Under the pieces are notes generated by a model. It was not told the origin of the DNA. It ran no database searches and saw only the letters and a program-made list of their open reading frames with translations. DNA of 62,145 nt from an uncultured Oscillibacter sp. (GTDB taxonomy: Bacteria > Bacillota > Clostridia > Oscillospirales > Oscillospiraceae): assembly GCA_905200545.1 (NCBI GenBank), contig CAJKKQ010000016.1, forward strand, positions 1 to 62,145, read 5' to 3'. The translations under genes were made by a program, and so were the position numbers. The number at the start of each line of letters is the position of its first letter. Positions within the stretch are counted from its first letter, which is position 1. This document shows, piece after piece, positions 16,313-24,865 of this stretch.

Positions 16313-17248
16313 ATGCCGGAAAACAAGCTGTTCCCGCCGGAGGGACTCCGTCCCCCGACTCCCTGTTCCTTACCGCTGCTCCAGTCCGCCGCAGCCGACG
16401 GCTCCATTCTGGAAGGATGCGTGGACCGGTGTGACGGAGAGCTGGCCCTCCACCTCTCCCTGGACGGCATCCGGGGCTACATCCCTCCATCGGAAGTCCT
16501 CTCCCCCTGGATCAGCGGCGCCCAGCGGGAGATCTCCGTTCTCTCCCGGGTGGGGCGCCGGGTGTGCTTTACCGTGCAGTCCGTCACTGCGGACGAAAAA
16601 GGCGCGCCGCTGGCCCTCCTCTCCCGGGCCGACGCCCAGGAGCGGGCCCTTGACTGGTTCCTCACCAATCTGCGTCCGGGATCCGTCATCACGGCCCGGA
16701 TCACCAGCCTGGCCCCCTTCGGCGCCTTTGCGGATATCGGCTGCGGCGTCATCGCCATGCTGCCACTGGAGCACATCTCCGTCTCCCGCATCTCCCACCC
16801 GGCGGACCGCTTCTCCCCGGGGCAGAAGATCCTGGCGGTGATCCGGGCCATGGATCCGGAGCGGCGCCGCTTCACCCTCACCCACCGGGAGCTTCTGGGC
16901 ACCTGGATGGAAAACGCTAGCCGCTTTCAGGTGGGAGACACCGTCACCGGCATCGTCCGCAGCATCCGGGAGTACGGCACTTTTATCGAGCTGACTCCCA
17001 ACCTCTCAGGCCTGGCGGACAACCGGGAGGGCATCTGCGAGGGAGACGCCGTCTCCGTGCGCATCCGCAGCATCCGGCCGGAGAACATGAAGGTCAAATT
17101 GCAGCTCATCGACCGCCTGCCGCCGCCGGAAAATCCCGCGCCGTTGCGCTATCAGATCACCGACGGGGTGCTGGAGCGGTGGATCTACTCCCCGCCGGGG
17201 TGCGTGAAGACACCGGTGGAGACGGATTTTACAGAGGCTCGCCCTTGA
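16313..17248 (+). CDS. S1 RNA-binding domain protein
   Basis: A 311-residue protein with three S1-type repeats: a divergent one near residues 29-100 (GSILEGCVDRCDGELALHL), a clear one at about 122-195 (GSVITARITSLAPFGAFADI), and one at about 205-265 (GDTVTGIVRSIREYGTFIEL). It resembles ribosomal S1 fragments but is distinct from the S1 at the left edge. Likely RNA binding in translation or RNA turnover; the exact role is unknown. Its 3' end overlaps the end of the opposite-strand rarA by about 20 nt, so the two converge without a terminator between. Confidence 0.82.
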   Translation: MPENKLFPPEGLRPPTPCSLPLLQSAAADGSILEGCVDRCDGELALHLSLDGIRGYIPPSEVLSPWISGAQREISVLSRVGRRVCFTVQSVTADEKGAPLALLSRADAQERALDWFLTNLRPGSVITARITSLAPFGAFADIGCGVIAMLPLEHISVSRISHPADRFSPGQKILAVIRAMDPERRRFTLTHRELLGTWMENASRFQVGDTVTGIVRSIREYGTFIELTPNLSGLADNREGICEGDAVSVRIRSIRPENMKVKLQLIDRLPPPENPAPLRYQITDGVLERWIYSPPGCVKTPVETDFTEARP

Positions 17249-18497
17249 TCTTTTCCCAGTAGGCCCTGGCGGCCTGCTCCGTCTTGTTGTCGCCCCAGTG
17301 GTAGTATTTGACGTCCTTGATGGCGTCCGGCAGATACTGCTGGGGCACCCACCGGTTTGGAAAGTCGTGGGGATAGAGGTAGCCCTGCTCCCGCTCCTGG
17401 CCGGAGGTATCCACGTGGACATTCTGCAGGTGGCGGGGAATGTCCCCGCTCTTCCCTTTTTTCAGATCCGCCATGGCGGCGATGATGGCGTTGTGGGCGG
17501 TGTTGGACTTGGGGGCCGTGGCCAGCAGGATGGCCGCCTCCGCCAGGGGAAGCCGGGCCTCCGGCAGTCCCACCTGCACCGCCGCGTCCACGCAGGCCTT
17601 GGTGATGGCCATGGCCATGGGATAGGCAAGGCCCACATCCTCCGCCGCAATCACCAGCAGACGCCGGCAGGGTGAGAGCAGGTCTCCCGCCTCCAGCAGC
17701 CGCCCCAGATAGTGGACCGCGGCGTCCGGGTCAGAGCCCCGGATGGACTTTTGCAGCGCCGAGAGGATGTCGTAGTGGGCGTCCCCGTCCCGGTCGTAGC
17801 GCATCGCGCTGCGCTGCGAGACCTGTAAGGCATCATCACTTGTCAGGATCAGTTTCCCGTCCACCGGCTGCGCCGCCTGGCACAAAAGCTCTACGGCGTT
17901 GATAGCTTTGCGGACATCGCCTCCGCAGGCGGCGGCGATCTGTCCCGGGACAGCTTCCTCCCAGGAAAGGGGCAATGTACTGCGCTGGCGCTCAATACGC
18001 AAAGCCCGCAGCACCGCCGGTTCCGCCTCCGCGGCGGACACCGCCTTGAACTCGAACACCGTGCTGCGGGAGAGCAGGGCGCTGTACACATAGAAGTAGG
18101 GATTCTCCGTGGTAGAGGCGATGAGGGTCAGCTGCCCGTTCTCCATGAATTCCAGGAGGCTTTGCTGCTGCTTCTTGTTGAAATACTGGATCTCATCCAG
18201 GTACAGCAAAATCCCGCCGGGGGCCATCAGGGTGCCCACGTCGGCGATGATGTCCTTGATATCCTGCAAGGAGGCGGTGGTAGCGTTGAGACGGTAGAGG
18301 GTCTTTTGGGTCTTTTGGGCGATGATGTTGGCGATGGTGGTCTTGCCGGTGCCGGAGGGCCCGTAAAAAACCATGTTTGTGTCAGTGCCGCTCTCAATGA
18401 GCCGGCGCAGTACCGCGCCGGGGGCAAGCAGGTGCCGCTGTCCCACCACCTCGTCCAGCGTTTTGGGCCGGATCTCATCTGCCAGGGGGCGTCCCAT
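17229..18497 (-). CDS. rarA: Replication-associated recombination protein A (RarA/MgsA AAA ATPase)
   Basis: A clamp-loader-like AAA ATPase acting at stalled replication forks, 422 residues. Walker A is GPSGTGKT at 46-53, Walker B is LLYLDEIQYF near 100, and sensor 1 is LIASTTENPYF. The C-terminal tetramerisation region includes DVGLAYPMAM and APKSNTAHNAI, and ends with the family HDFPNRWVPQQYLP. ATG 18497 follows GGAGG by 7 nt; the upstream in-frame ATG was rejected because the family starts at MGRPLADEIRP. It is divergent from nth. Confidence 0.95.
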   Translation of the reverse strand: MGRPLADEIRPKTLDEVVGQRHLLAPGAVLRRLIESGTDTNMVFYGPSGTGKTTIANIIAQKTQKTLYRLNATTASLQDIKDIIADVGTLMAPGGILLYLDEIQYFNKKQQQSLLEFMENGQLTLIASTTENPYFYVYSALLSRSTVFEFKAVSAAEAEPAVLRALRIERQRSTLPLSWEEAVPGQIAAACGGDVRKAINAVELLCQAAQPVDGKLILTSDDALQVSQRSAMRYDRDGDAHYDILSALQKSIRGSDPDAAVHYLGRLLEAGDLLSPCRRLLVIAAEDVGLAYPMAMAITKACVDAAVQVGLPEARLPLAEAAILLATAPKSNTAHNAIIAAMADLKKGKSGDIPRHLQNVHVDTSGQEREQGYLYPHDFPNRWVPQQYLPDAIKDVKYYHWGDNKTEQAARAYWEKIKGEPL

Positions 18498-18619
18498 GTC
18501 CACCCCTCCTTTCATACTGACTAAATTGGAATTATACCACACGCTCCCTGTGATTTCCACGGTTTTTTCCCTGGCCTTGTGTCGAATTTTGTGGTATGCT
18601 GGGGAGCGAGGTGATGACC

Positions 18620-19264
18620 ATGAAATCCAAGGCCGCCGTGAAGCGGATCATTGAAACGCTGAAAGGGCTCTATCCCGACGCCCTTTGTTCCCTGCAATAT
18701 GAAAAGGACTACGAGCTGCTCTTTGCCGTGCGGCTGTCCGCCCAGTGTACCGACGAACGGGTCAACAAGGTCACCCCCGCTTTGTATGAGCGCTTTCCCA
18801 CCCTGGAGAGCTTTGCCCAGGCAGATCCGGCGGAGGTGGGAGAGTACATCCACTCCTGCGGGTTCTATAACGGCAAGGCCCGGGACATCGTGGCCTGTGC
18901 ACAGCAGCTGCTCCAAAAGCACGGCGGCAAGGTCCCCGGCACCATGGAGGAACTGACGGCCCTGCCCGGCGTGGGCCGCAAGACCGCCAACCTGATTCTG
19001 GGCGATGTCTACCACCAGCCCGCCTACGTCTGCGACACCCACTGCATCCGCATCACCGGGCGGCTGGGCATCACCGATGGGTCCAAGGATCCCGTCCAGG
19101 TGGAACGGCAGCTGCGCAAGGTACTGCCGCCGGAGGAGTCCTCCGATTTCTGCCACCGGATGGTGCTCTTCGGCCGGGATACCTGTACCGCCCGCTCCCC
19201 CAAGTGTGAGGGCTGCCCCCTGGCCGGGGACTGTGCTGCTGCCAAGGCTGCCAAGAAAAAATAA
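18620..19264 (+). CDS. nth: Endonuclease III
   Basis: Base-excision repair glycosylase/AP lyase for oxidised pyrimidines, 214 residues. The helix-hairpin-helix LPGVGRKTANLILGD includes catalytic Lys121, and Asp139 lies in VCDTHCIRI. The 4Fe-4S cysteines are 189, 196, 199 and 205 (C-x6-C-x2-C-x5-C). ATG 18620 is used because GAGG lies 8 nt upstream; two earlier in-frame ATG codons are too close to it. The residue before the catalytic Asp is Cys instead of the usual Val, a conservative oddity. Confidence 0.94.
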   Translation: MKSKAAVKRIIETLKGLYPDALCSLQYEKDYELLFAVRLSAQCTDERVNKVTPALYERFPTLESFAQADPAEVGEYIHSCGFYNGKARDIVACAQQLLQKHGGKVPGTMEELTALPGVGRKTANLILGDVYHQPAYVCDTHCIRITGRLGITDGSKDPVQVERQLRKVLPPEESSDFCHRMVLFGRDTCTARSPKCEGCPLAGDCAAAKAAKKK

Positions 19265-19366
19265 TCATGTCTCTGGAAAGTGCCTGCCGCCGTGCAGGCA
19301 CTTTTTTTCATTTCCCATCATATACTGGGACGGAGTACGGGAATCTTCCCCTATAAGGAGGCACAC

Positions 19367-19624
19367 ATGGACGAGAAAATGGCCCGCATGGCCCAGCAAC
19401 TCAAGAACAACCCCGCCCTGCTGGGACAGCTGATGCAGTCCCAGGACGGTCAGGCCCTGATGCGGATGCTCTCCGACGGCAGCCGGGGGGCCTCTTTGCA
19501 GCAGGCGGCACAGTCCGCCGCCAACGGCGACACGGCAGCGCTGGCCGCCATGATGCAGCAGATCATGAGTTCTCCCGGCGGCGCTGCCCTGGTGGAGCGC
19601 ATCCGGAAAACAGTAAAGCCCTGA
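19367..19624 (+). CDS. Small glutamine/alanine-rich protein, function unknown
   Basis: 85 residues starting MDEKMARMAQQLKNN, with an AAGGAGG five bases upstream. It is largely helical and amphipathic, with SPGGAALVERIRK near the C-terminus. No known domain is recognised. It is the first of three small genes (19.4-20.5 kb) that seem to form one unit, the second starting 26 nt later. Its MQQIMSSPGG segment resembles the MAKIMQLAQ part of the next gene, so the two may share an origin. Confidence 0.75.
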   Translation: MDEKMARMAQQLKNNPALLGQLMQSQDGQALMRMLSDGSRGASLQQAAQSAANGDTAALAAMMQQIMSSPGGAALVERIRKTVKP

Positions 19625-19649
19625 AAAAGCGGGGAAAGGCGGTGGCCCT

Positions 19650-20096
19650 ATGGCCGAACTGGACGAGAAGATCAACGCGCTGCTGTCCGACCCGGACAGC
19701 ATGGCCAAAATCATGCAGCTGGCCCAGTCCCTCTCCGGAAGCTCCGGCTCTTCGGAGTCCCAGCAAGCCCCCCAGGGACCGTGGAGCGCCTCTTCCCCGC
19801 CGCCTTCTCCCCAGCAGGCCGCCCCTGCCTTTTCTCCCGCCGGTTCCGGCGGCGGGGGCGACCCACTCTCCGCCCTGACGGGTGGGCTGGATCCGCAGCT
19901 TCTCATGCGGCTCCTTCCCCTGGTGCAGGAGCTGGGCTCCGGTCAGGACACCAACGCCCGGCGGCTTGTATACGCCCTGCGCCCCTACCTGAAGCCGGAG
20001 CGCCAGGACAAGGTGGAGCGGGCGCTGCAGCTGGCACGGCTGTTCCATATCGGGAAGAAATTCTTAGAGGGCTGGGGAGGGATCCGGGATGTATAA
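19650..20096 (+). CDS. Protein of unknown function with a proline/serine-rich linker
   Basis: 148 residues in three parts: a helical N-terminus (MAELDEKINALLSDPDSMAK), a low-complexity Ser/Pro/Gly linker at about 29-75, and a helical C-terminus (DPQLLMRLLPLVQELG; RRLVYALRPYLKPERQDKVERAL). There is no signal peptide or membrane segment. Its end overlaps the next gene by 8 nt. The layout is what Oscillospiraceae hypothetical triplets show; no function can be assigned. Confidence 0.78.
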   Translation: MAELDEKINALLSDPDSMAKIMQLAQSLSGSSGSSESQQAPQGPWSASSPPPSPQQAAPAFSPAGSGGGGDPLSALTGGLDPQLLMRLLPLVQELGSGQDTNARRLVYALRPYLKPERQDKVERALQLARLFHIGKKFLEGWGGIRDV

Positions 20097-20496
20097 CCGC
20101 TATATCCGCAATGACCAGGGCGGGTACACCCGGGTCCCGGAGCCGGAACAGTCCGGGCGGGAAACGCCGCCCCAGGCTCCATCGGTGCCCCAGAGCGGCA
20201 CCGGGCCTCCCCCCGGCGGCGAAAGACCGCCCCGGGACGGGCCATCCCCTCCCCGGCAGGAGGCTCCCCCTCACCGCCATACCTCAGAGCGGCCCGCCTA
20301 TGAAAACGCCGACAATCCGGGAAACAGCGGCCTGGCTGACGGCCTCACCGGCTTTCTGCGCCACATGCTGGACCAGTTTCACCTGGACAGTGTGGATACC
20401 GGGGATCTGCTGCTGCTGGGGCTTTTGTTCTTCCTCTTCCGGGAGGATGCCGATGAGGAATTGCTGGTGGCCCTGGGATTATTGCTCATCCTGTAA
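20089..20496 (+). CDS. Proline-rich protein with a hydrophobic acidic tail
   Basis: 135 residues: MYNRYIRNDQGGYTRV, then a long proline/glutamine-rich disordered region (residues 17-75), then LTGFLRHMLDQFHLD and a C-terminus of two leucine-rich hydrophobic stretches separated by REDADEE. The tail could be a membrane hairpin or an oligomerisation element. GGAGG lies 8 nt before the ATG within the previous gene, so the pair is coupled. No known domain. It ends at a bidirectional terminator. Confidence 0.75.
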   Translation: MYNRYIRNDQGGYTRVPEPEQSGRETPPQAPSVPQSGTGPPPGGERPPRDGPSPPRQEAPPHRHTSERPAYENADNPGNSGLADGLTGFLRHMLDQFHLDSVDTGDLLLLGLLFFLFREDADEELLVALGLLLIL

Positions 20497-20527
20497 AAAA
20501 GAGCGGAGGCAATCGCCTCCGCTCTTT
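20495..20527 (-). terminator. Bidirectional terminator
   Basis: A 10-bp perfect stem (20501-20510 with 20515-20524, loop AATC). The minus strand carries six T after the stem, so it ends the trpS operon; on the plus strand it ends the small-gene triplet with a weaker T-run. Confidence 0.9.
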
Positions 20528-20538
20528 GCTGATTCTCC

Positions 20539-21285
20539 TTATCCCATGACCACCGTGCCGTCCGGCAAGGTAAAATCATTGGTAAATGTGGGATCCGACA
20601 CCATGGACAGCTCCCCCATGCGGTAGATGGTCTCGCCGTCCTGCTGCCGCTCCGCCGCCACCAGCAGCCCTGTATCCACATTGACCCAGAAGCGGCTTAC
20701 GTAACCGTCTTCATTCTCCGCGGTCTCCACATAGATACACTTCATGTCGGAGGCCATCCGGTAATCCGCCAGGGCGATCTGCTCCGCCTCCAGAGCCAAG
20801 ACATCTTCATAGGTGGGGATCATCTGCTCCTGATCGGCGGTGATGGAACCCGCCGCCAAGGTGGCAAAGTCCTTTTCGCTGTCGTACCAGATATAGGTGA
20901 CTTCTCCGTCGGTAAGGCTGTGGCGCACCCGGCCGTCCGCCTGGGTGCGGTCCGTACGGGTCCAGGGACCGTTCACCGCCACACTGACCTCGTTTTCGCC
21001 GCTGCCTCCGCTCCAAAACTGCATCACCCGGAAGGTGCGCCGGTACTGGGTAGGCCGTTCCAGAGCGGCAATGGCGGATTGGACCGTGTCCGGCCGGATC
21101 TCCACCAGCGTCAGATCGCTGCCGGACAGCTCGCCGTCCTCCTGGGCGTTGTCCGTGACATCCGATTCCTGGGGAAGCGTGATATGGGCGGTGCGGCGCA
21201 AACCGTTCACCAGCATCAAAATGATCACCAGAGCCATCAGCGCCACGAATCCTACGGTGATCCGGTTGAGTTTCCGCTTGTCCAT
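20539..21285 (-). CDS. Membrane-anchored extracytoplasmic protein, function unknown
   Basis: 248 residues with one N-terminal membrane anchor (VGFVALMALVIILMLVNGL, about residues 10-28) followed by an outside domain of mixed beta strands. It carries the phrases EVTYIWYDSEKDF and VNVDTGLLVAAERQQDGETIYRM, reminiscent of outer-membrane-lipoprotein-sorting-like folds of MucB/LolA type; that resemblance is only by eye. ATG 21285 has AGGAGG 7 nt upstream. Last gene of the trpS-tagO-wecB run, so it may serve in envelope assembly. Confidence 0.78.
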   Translation of the reverse strand: MDKRKLNRITVGFVALMALVIILMLVNGLRRTAHITLPQESDVTDNAQEDGELSGSDLTLVEIRPDTVQSAIAALERPTQYRRTFRVMQFWSGGSGENEVSVAVNGPWTRTDRTQADGRVRHSLTDGEVTYIWYDSEKDFATLAAGSITADQEQMIPTYEDVLALEAEQIALADYRMASDMKCIYVETAENEDGYVSRFWVNVDTGLLVAAERQQDGETIYRMGELSMVSDPTFTNDFTLPDGTVVMG

Positions 21286-21322
21286 CAAACGCCTCCTTCC
21301 CCTCAGGATGGTATGGAGCTGC

Positions 21323-22465
21323 TCAGAACTCCTCCGGCCGGTCAGCGCGCAGGCCGAAGCGCCATTCGATGGCGTCGGCGATCCGGCGGCAGGCATGGCC
21401 GTCGCCGTAGGGATTCACCGCATGAGCCATCTGGGTATAGGCGGCACTGTCGCGGATGAGCCGTTCCGCCATGGTGACGATGTCATCCTGCACCACGCCG
21501 CACAGCTTCACGGTGCCGGCGGCCACAGCCTCCGGCCGCTCCGTCTCCCGGCGCATCACCAGCACGGGCTTTCCCAGGGCGGGCGCCTCCTCCTGGAGCC
21601 CGCCGGAATCCGTCAGCACCAGGAAGCTGCGGGCCATGAGGTTGTGCATCTCGTCGGCGGGCAGCGGGTCGATGAGATGGACCCGGGGCGCACCCCGGAG
21701 ATAGGTGTCCACCGCCTCCCGCACCACCGGGCTCAGGTGCACGGGATACACCAGCTCCACATCTTCATTTTCCTCGGCGATCTGACGCAGGGCCAGCATG
21801 ATGTTCTTCATGGGTTCGCCGTAGTTTTCCCGGCGGTGGCAGGTCACCAGAATGATCTTCTTCTCCCCGTAGGGCAGGTGGTTGAGCTCCTCCGTGGCAA
21901 AGCGGTAATCCTCCCGTACGGTGGTCTTCAAGGCATCGATGACGGTATTTCCGGTGACGAACAGCCCCTCGGTGATTCCCTCTTTCAGGAGGTTCTTTTT
22001 GTTGTTCTCCGTGGGGCAGAAATAGAGATCCGCAATGGCGGAGACCAGCTTGCGGTTCATCTCCTCCGGAAAGGGAGAATACTTGTCATAGGTCCGCAAT
22101 CCTGCTTCCACGTGTCCAACAGGCACCTGGTGGTAGAAGGCGGACAGGGCCCCGGCGAAAGTGGTGGAGGTATCGCCGTGAACCAGGATCATATCCGGCT
22201 TTAGGCTGTCGATGGCCTCGTCCATCCCCAAAAGGCACTTGCTGGTGATGGTGGAGAGGGTCTGCCGGGGGGTCATGATGTCCAGATCCCAGTCGGGCTT
22301 GAGATCAAAGACCTCCAGTACGCTGTCCAGCATCTGGCGGTGCTGGGCGGTGACGCAGCAGAGGCTCTCAATTCCCGGGCGGGTGCCCAGTTCCTTCACC
22401 AGGGGGCACATCTTGATGGCCTCCGGCCGGGTGCCGAAGACGCTCATAATCCGTACGTTCTTCAT
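21323..22465 (-). CDS. wecB: UDP-N-acetylglucosamine 2-epimerase (non-hydrolysing)
   Basis: Converts UDP-GlcNAc to UDP-ManNAc for wall teichoic acid-type or other surface polymers. 380 residues; family motifs are FGTRPEAIKMCPLV at 10-23, HGDTSTTFAGAL, GHVEAGLRT, VTCHRREN and LTDSGGLQEEAPALGKPVLVMR. The ATG directly follows the TAA of the tagO-like gene. Paired with the lipid-linked GlcNAc-1-phosphate transferase upstream, this looks like the start of linkage-unit synthesis, though later teichoic acid genes (tagA etc.) are not in the window. Confidence 0.95.
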   Translation of the reverse strand: MKNVRIMSVFGTRPEAIKMCPLVKELGTRPGIESLCCVTAQHRQMLDSVLEVFDLKPDWDLDIMTPRQTLSTITSKCLLGMDEAIDSLKPDMILVHGDTSTTFAGALSAFYHQVPVGHVEAGLRTYDKYSPFPEEMNRKLVSAIADLYFCPTENNKKNLLKEGITEGLFVTGNTVIDALKTTVREDYRFATEELNHLPYGEKKIILVTCHRRENYGEPMKNIMLALRQIAEENEDVELVYPVHLSPVVREAVDTYLRGAPRVHLIDPLPADEMHNLMARSFLVLTDSGGLQEEAPALGKPVLVMRRETERPEAVAAGTVKLCGVVQDDIVTMAERLIRDSAAYTQMAHAVNPYGDGHACRRIADAIEWRFGLRADRPEEF

Positions 22466-23629
22466 TTAAGACTCCTTCTCCTTCCCCTTTTCCTCCTGGG
22501 AAGGCTTGTCCTCGTGGGCGTGGGCCCCCTCATGGTGGCCGTGCTCCTTGAGTTCCTCCAGCTCCTCATGGAGCTCCTCCCGGACCTCCTTGGGGAACAC
22601 CACCCGAGCGGCCACCAGCGCCACAATGCACAGCGCCGCGAAAAACAGCATGGCCTTCTGTTCGCCGCCGGTGGTGAGCACCACGGCGGAGAGGCCCAGA
22701 ATGGCGGAGATCACATACAGCGTGGCCACCGCCTGTTTCTGGTTGAGGCCCATGTCGATGAGCCGGTGATGGATGTGGCCGCGGTCGGCGTGCATGGGGC
22801 TCTGACCGTGGGCGATGCGCCGGATAAAGGCAAAGGTGGTGTCAAAGATGGGCAATCCCAGAATCAAAAACGGCACTGCGAAGGAGATGACCGCGTAGAA
22901 CTTGAAAAGGCCCTGGATGGACATGGTGGCCAGAATGTATCCTAAGAACGTGGCGCCGGTATCTCCCATGAAGATCTTGGCGGGGTTGAGGTTATAGGGC
23001 ATGAAGCCCACGCAGGCACCCACCAGGGCGGCCATCACCAACGCCACCTGGCTCTCGCTGCCAAGGAGGGCGATGATGAGCACCGTGGTGGCGGAGATGG
23101 CGGAAACACCGTTAGCCAGGCCGTCCAGCCCGTCGATGAGGTTGACGGAGTTGGTGATGGCCACGATCCAGATTACCGTCACGGGGATGGACAGCCAGCC
23201 CAGTACCCAGTAGAGGTTGTCCGAAAAAACGTTGGGGTTGGAGATGGCCTGGATCACCACACCGTTCATGGCGGGAATGGCCGCCGCCACGATCTGCACC
23301 ACGAATTTGAACATGGCCGGCAGGGGCGTGATATCGTCCACCACACCCAGGATCACGATGATGACGGCGCCCAGCAGAATGGACTGCATCTGCTGGTTGC
23401 CCCGGATATTCACAAACAGGACGATGCTCACCAGGAAGCCGATGAAGATGGCCAGGCCCCCCAGCCGGGGGATGGGCACCTTGTGCATCCGGCGGGCATC
23501 CTTGGGCACATCGATGGCACCAACCTTATAGGCGAAGGTCTTCACCACCGGGGTCATGAGAAAGCTGACCACCGCCGCTACCAGCAGCGCCAGGACCACA
23601 TAGACGATCAGCTGATTTTCCAGTACCAT
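22466..23629 (-). CDS. tagO: Undecaprenyl-phosphate GlcNAc-1-phosphate transferase (TagO/WecA, MraY family)
   Basis: A polytopic membrane enzyme that puts GlcNAc-1-phosphate on undecaprenyl phosphate. 387 residues with about ten hydrophobic segments. Family motifs: DVPKDARRMHKVPIPRLGG near residue 35, LGVVDDITPLP, NSVNLIDGLDGLANGVS, NLNPAKIFMGDTGATFLGY and HADRGHIHHRLIDMG. The C-terminus is a histidine/glutamate-rich tail (HGHHEGAHAHEDK) that could bind metal. ATG 23629 follows GGAGG by 5 nt and overlaps trpS upstream; a TTG at 23644 is less likely. Confidence 0.92.
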   Translation of the reverse strand: MVLENQLIVYVVLALLVAAVVSFLMTPVVKTFAYKVGAIDVPKDARRMHKVPIPRLGGLAIFIGFLVSIVLFVNIRGNQQMQSILLGAVIIVILGVVDDITPLPAMFKFVVQIVAAAIPAMNGVVIQAISNPNVFSDNLYWVLGWLSIPVTVIWIVAITNSVNLIDGLDGLANGVSAISATTVLIIALLGSESQVALVMAALVGACVGFMPYNLNPAKIFMGDTGATFLGYILATMSIQGLFKFYAVISFAVPFLILGLPIFDTTFAFIRRIAHGQSPMHADRGHIHHRLIDMGLNQKQAVATLYVISAILGLSAVVLTTGGEQKAMLFFAALCIVALVAARVVFPKEVREELHEELEELKEHGHHEGAHAHEDKPSQEEKGKEKES

Positions 23630-23640
23630 GGCATCCTCCG

Positions 23641-24648
23641 TCAACGAGCCAAAAAGCCGATCTTCTTATAGACCTTGGAGAGGGTGCGGTTTGCCACCCG
23701 GGAGGCCTTCTCGGCACCGGCGCGGTACACGCTCTCCAGATATGCCTTGTCCGCCAGCAGCCGCTCCGTCTCCTCCCGGATGGGGCGCAGCAGCTCCACC
23801 ACGGACTCGCCCACAGCGGTCTTGAAGTCGCCGTAGCCCCGGCCCGCGAACTCCGCCTCGATCTCCTGGAAGGTCTTGCCGGTGGCAGCGGAGTAGATCT
23901 GCATGAGGTTGGACACACCGGGCTTATTCTCCTTGTCGTAGCGAACGCAGGCCTCGGAGTCCGTCACGGCCTTCTTGAACTTGCGCATGATATCCTCGGG
24001 CTTTTCCAGCATGTACACACAGCCGTTTTGATCCTTGTCGGACTTGGACATCTTCTTTTCCGGGCTGGTCAGGCTCATGACCCGGGCTCCCACCTCCGGG
24101 ATGTAGGGATCAGGAAGCTTGAACGTATCGCCGTAGATACCGTTGAAGCGGGTAGCGATGTCCCGGCAGATCTCCACATGCTGCTTCTGGTCGCCGCCCA
24201 CAGGCACCAGATCCGCCTGGTAGAGCAGGATATCCGCCGCCATCAGGGCGGGATAGGTGAAGAGGCCGGCGTTGATGTTGTCGGCGTTTTTGGCGGATTT
24301 ATCCTTGAACTGGGTCATGCGGGAGAGCTCGCCGAACATGGTGTAGCAGTCCAGCACCCAGCCCAGCTGGGCGTGGGCCGGCACATGGGACTGGACAAAG
24401 AGGGTATTCTTCTCCGGATCCAGACCGCTGGCAATGTAGGCCGCCACCTGAGTAATGGTATGGCGGCGCAGCTCCGCAGGCACCTGGCGCACCGTGATGG
24501 TGTGCATGTCTGCCAGCATGTAGTAGCAATCATATTCATCCGCCAGAGCGGCCCAGTTGCGGATGGCCCCCAGGTAGGAGCCCAGGGTCAGATCACCGGA
24601 GGGCTGGATGCCGCTGAGAATGCGTTTTTTCTGCACTTCATTTTCCAT
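23641..24648 (-). CDS. trpS: Tryptophanyl-tRNA synthetase
   Basis: Class I synthetase for tryptophan, 335 residues. The HIGH-region is SGIQPSGDLTLGSYLGAI at about 12-29 and the KMSKS loop is KKMSKSDKDQ near 198. GDQKQHVEICRDIA and the VPVGGD block are conserved. First gene of a run with tagO, wecB and the anchored protein. The leader has a sigma-A promoter but no recognisable T-box. Confidence 0.96.
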   Translation of the reverse strand: MENEVQKKRILSGIQPSGDLTLGSYLGAIRNWAALADEYDCYYMLADMHTITVRQVPAELRRHTITQVAAYIASGLDPEKNTLFVQSHVPAHAQLGWVLDCYTMFGELSRMTQFKDKSAKNADNINAGLFTYPALMAADILLYQADLVPVGGDQKQHVEICRDIATRFNGIYGDTFKLPDPYIPEVGARVMSLTSPEKKMSKSDKDQNGCVYMLEKPEDIMRKFKKAVTDSEACVRYDKENKPGVSNLMQIYSAATGKTFQEIEAEFAGRGYGDFKTAVGESVVELLRPIREETERLLADKAYLESVYRAGAEKASRVANRTLSKVYKKIGFLAR

Positions 24649-24712
24649 AGTTGGAACACCTCAAATCTTTCCATTGAACGCGCCTTGCAAAACGGCGCAA
24701 TTTAACTTATAC

Positions 24713-24741
24713 AGTGTACCACAGCCTCTGAAAAAGTGCAA
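24713..24741 (-). promoter_or_regulatory. Likely sigma-A promoter of the trpS operon
   Basis: On the minus strand TTGCAC (24736-24741), a 17-nt spacer and TACACT (24713-24718), about 65 nt upstream of the trpS start. Confidence 0.55.
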
Positions 24742-24865
24742 CGGAGAAAACGCTCCGGCCCCTGGGAAAATCTCGGGGCAGCAGCTGCTTTCAACCGGGC
24801 CTTGCCCTTTTGAGTGGAGCATGGTATCATGGTCAGAAAATTCCGCGGATAAGGCAGGGTGTACT

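Noticed and set aside
18620..19264. Endonuclease III with altered catalytic site (VCDTHC)
   Set aside because: The catalytic Asp and Lys and all four cluster cysteines are present; the change lies next to the Asp and is not disabling.
24649..24865. T-box or other riboswitch in the trpS leader
   Set aside because: No T-box core, specifier stem or antiterminator was seen; the same holds for the short leaders of glnS and gltX.
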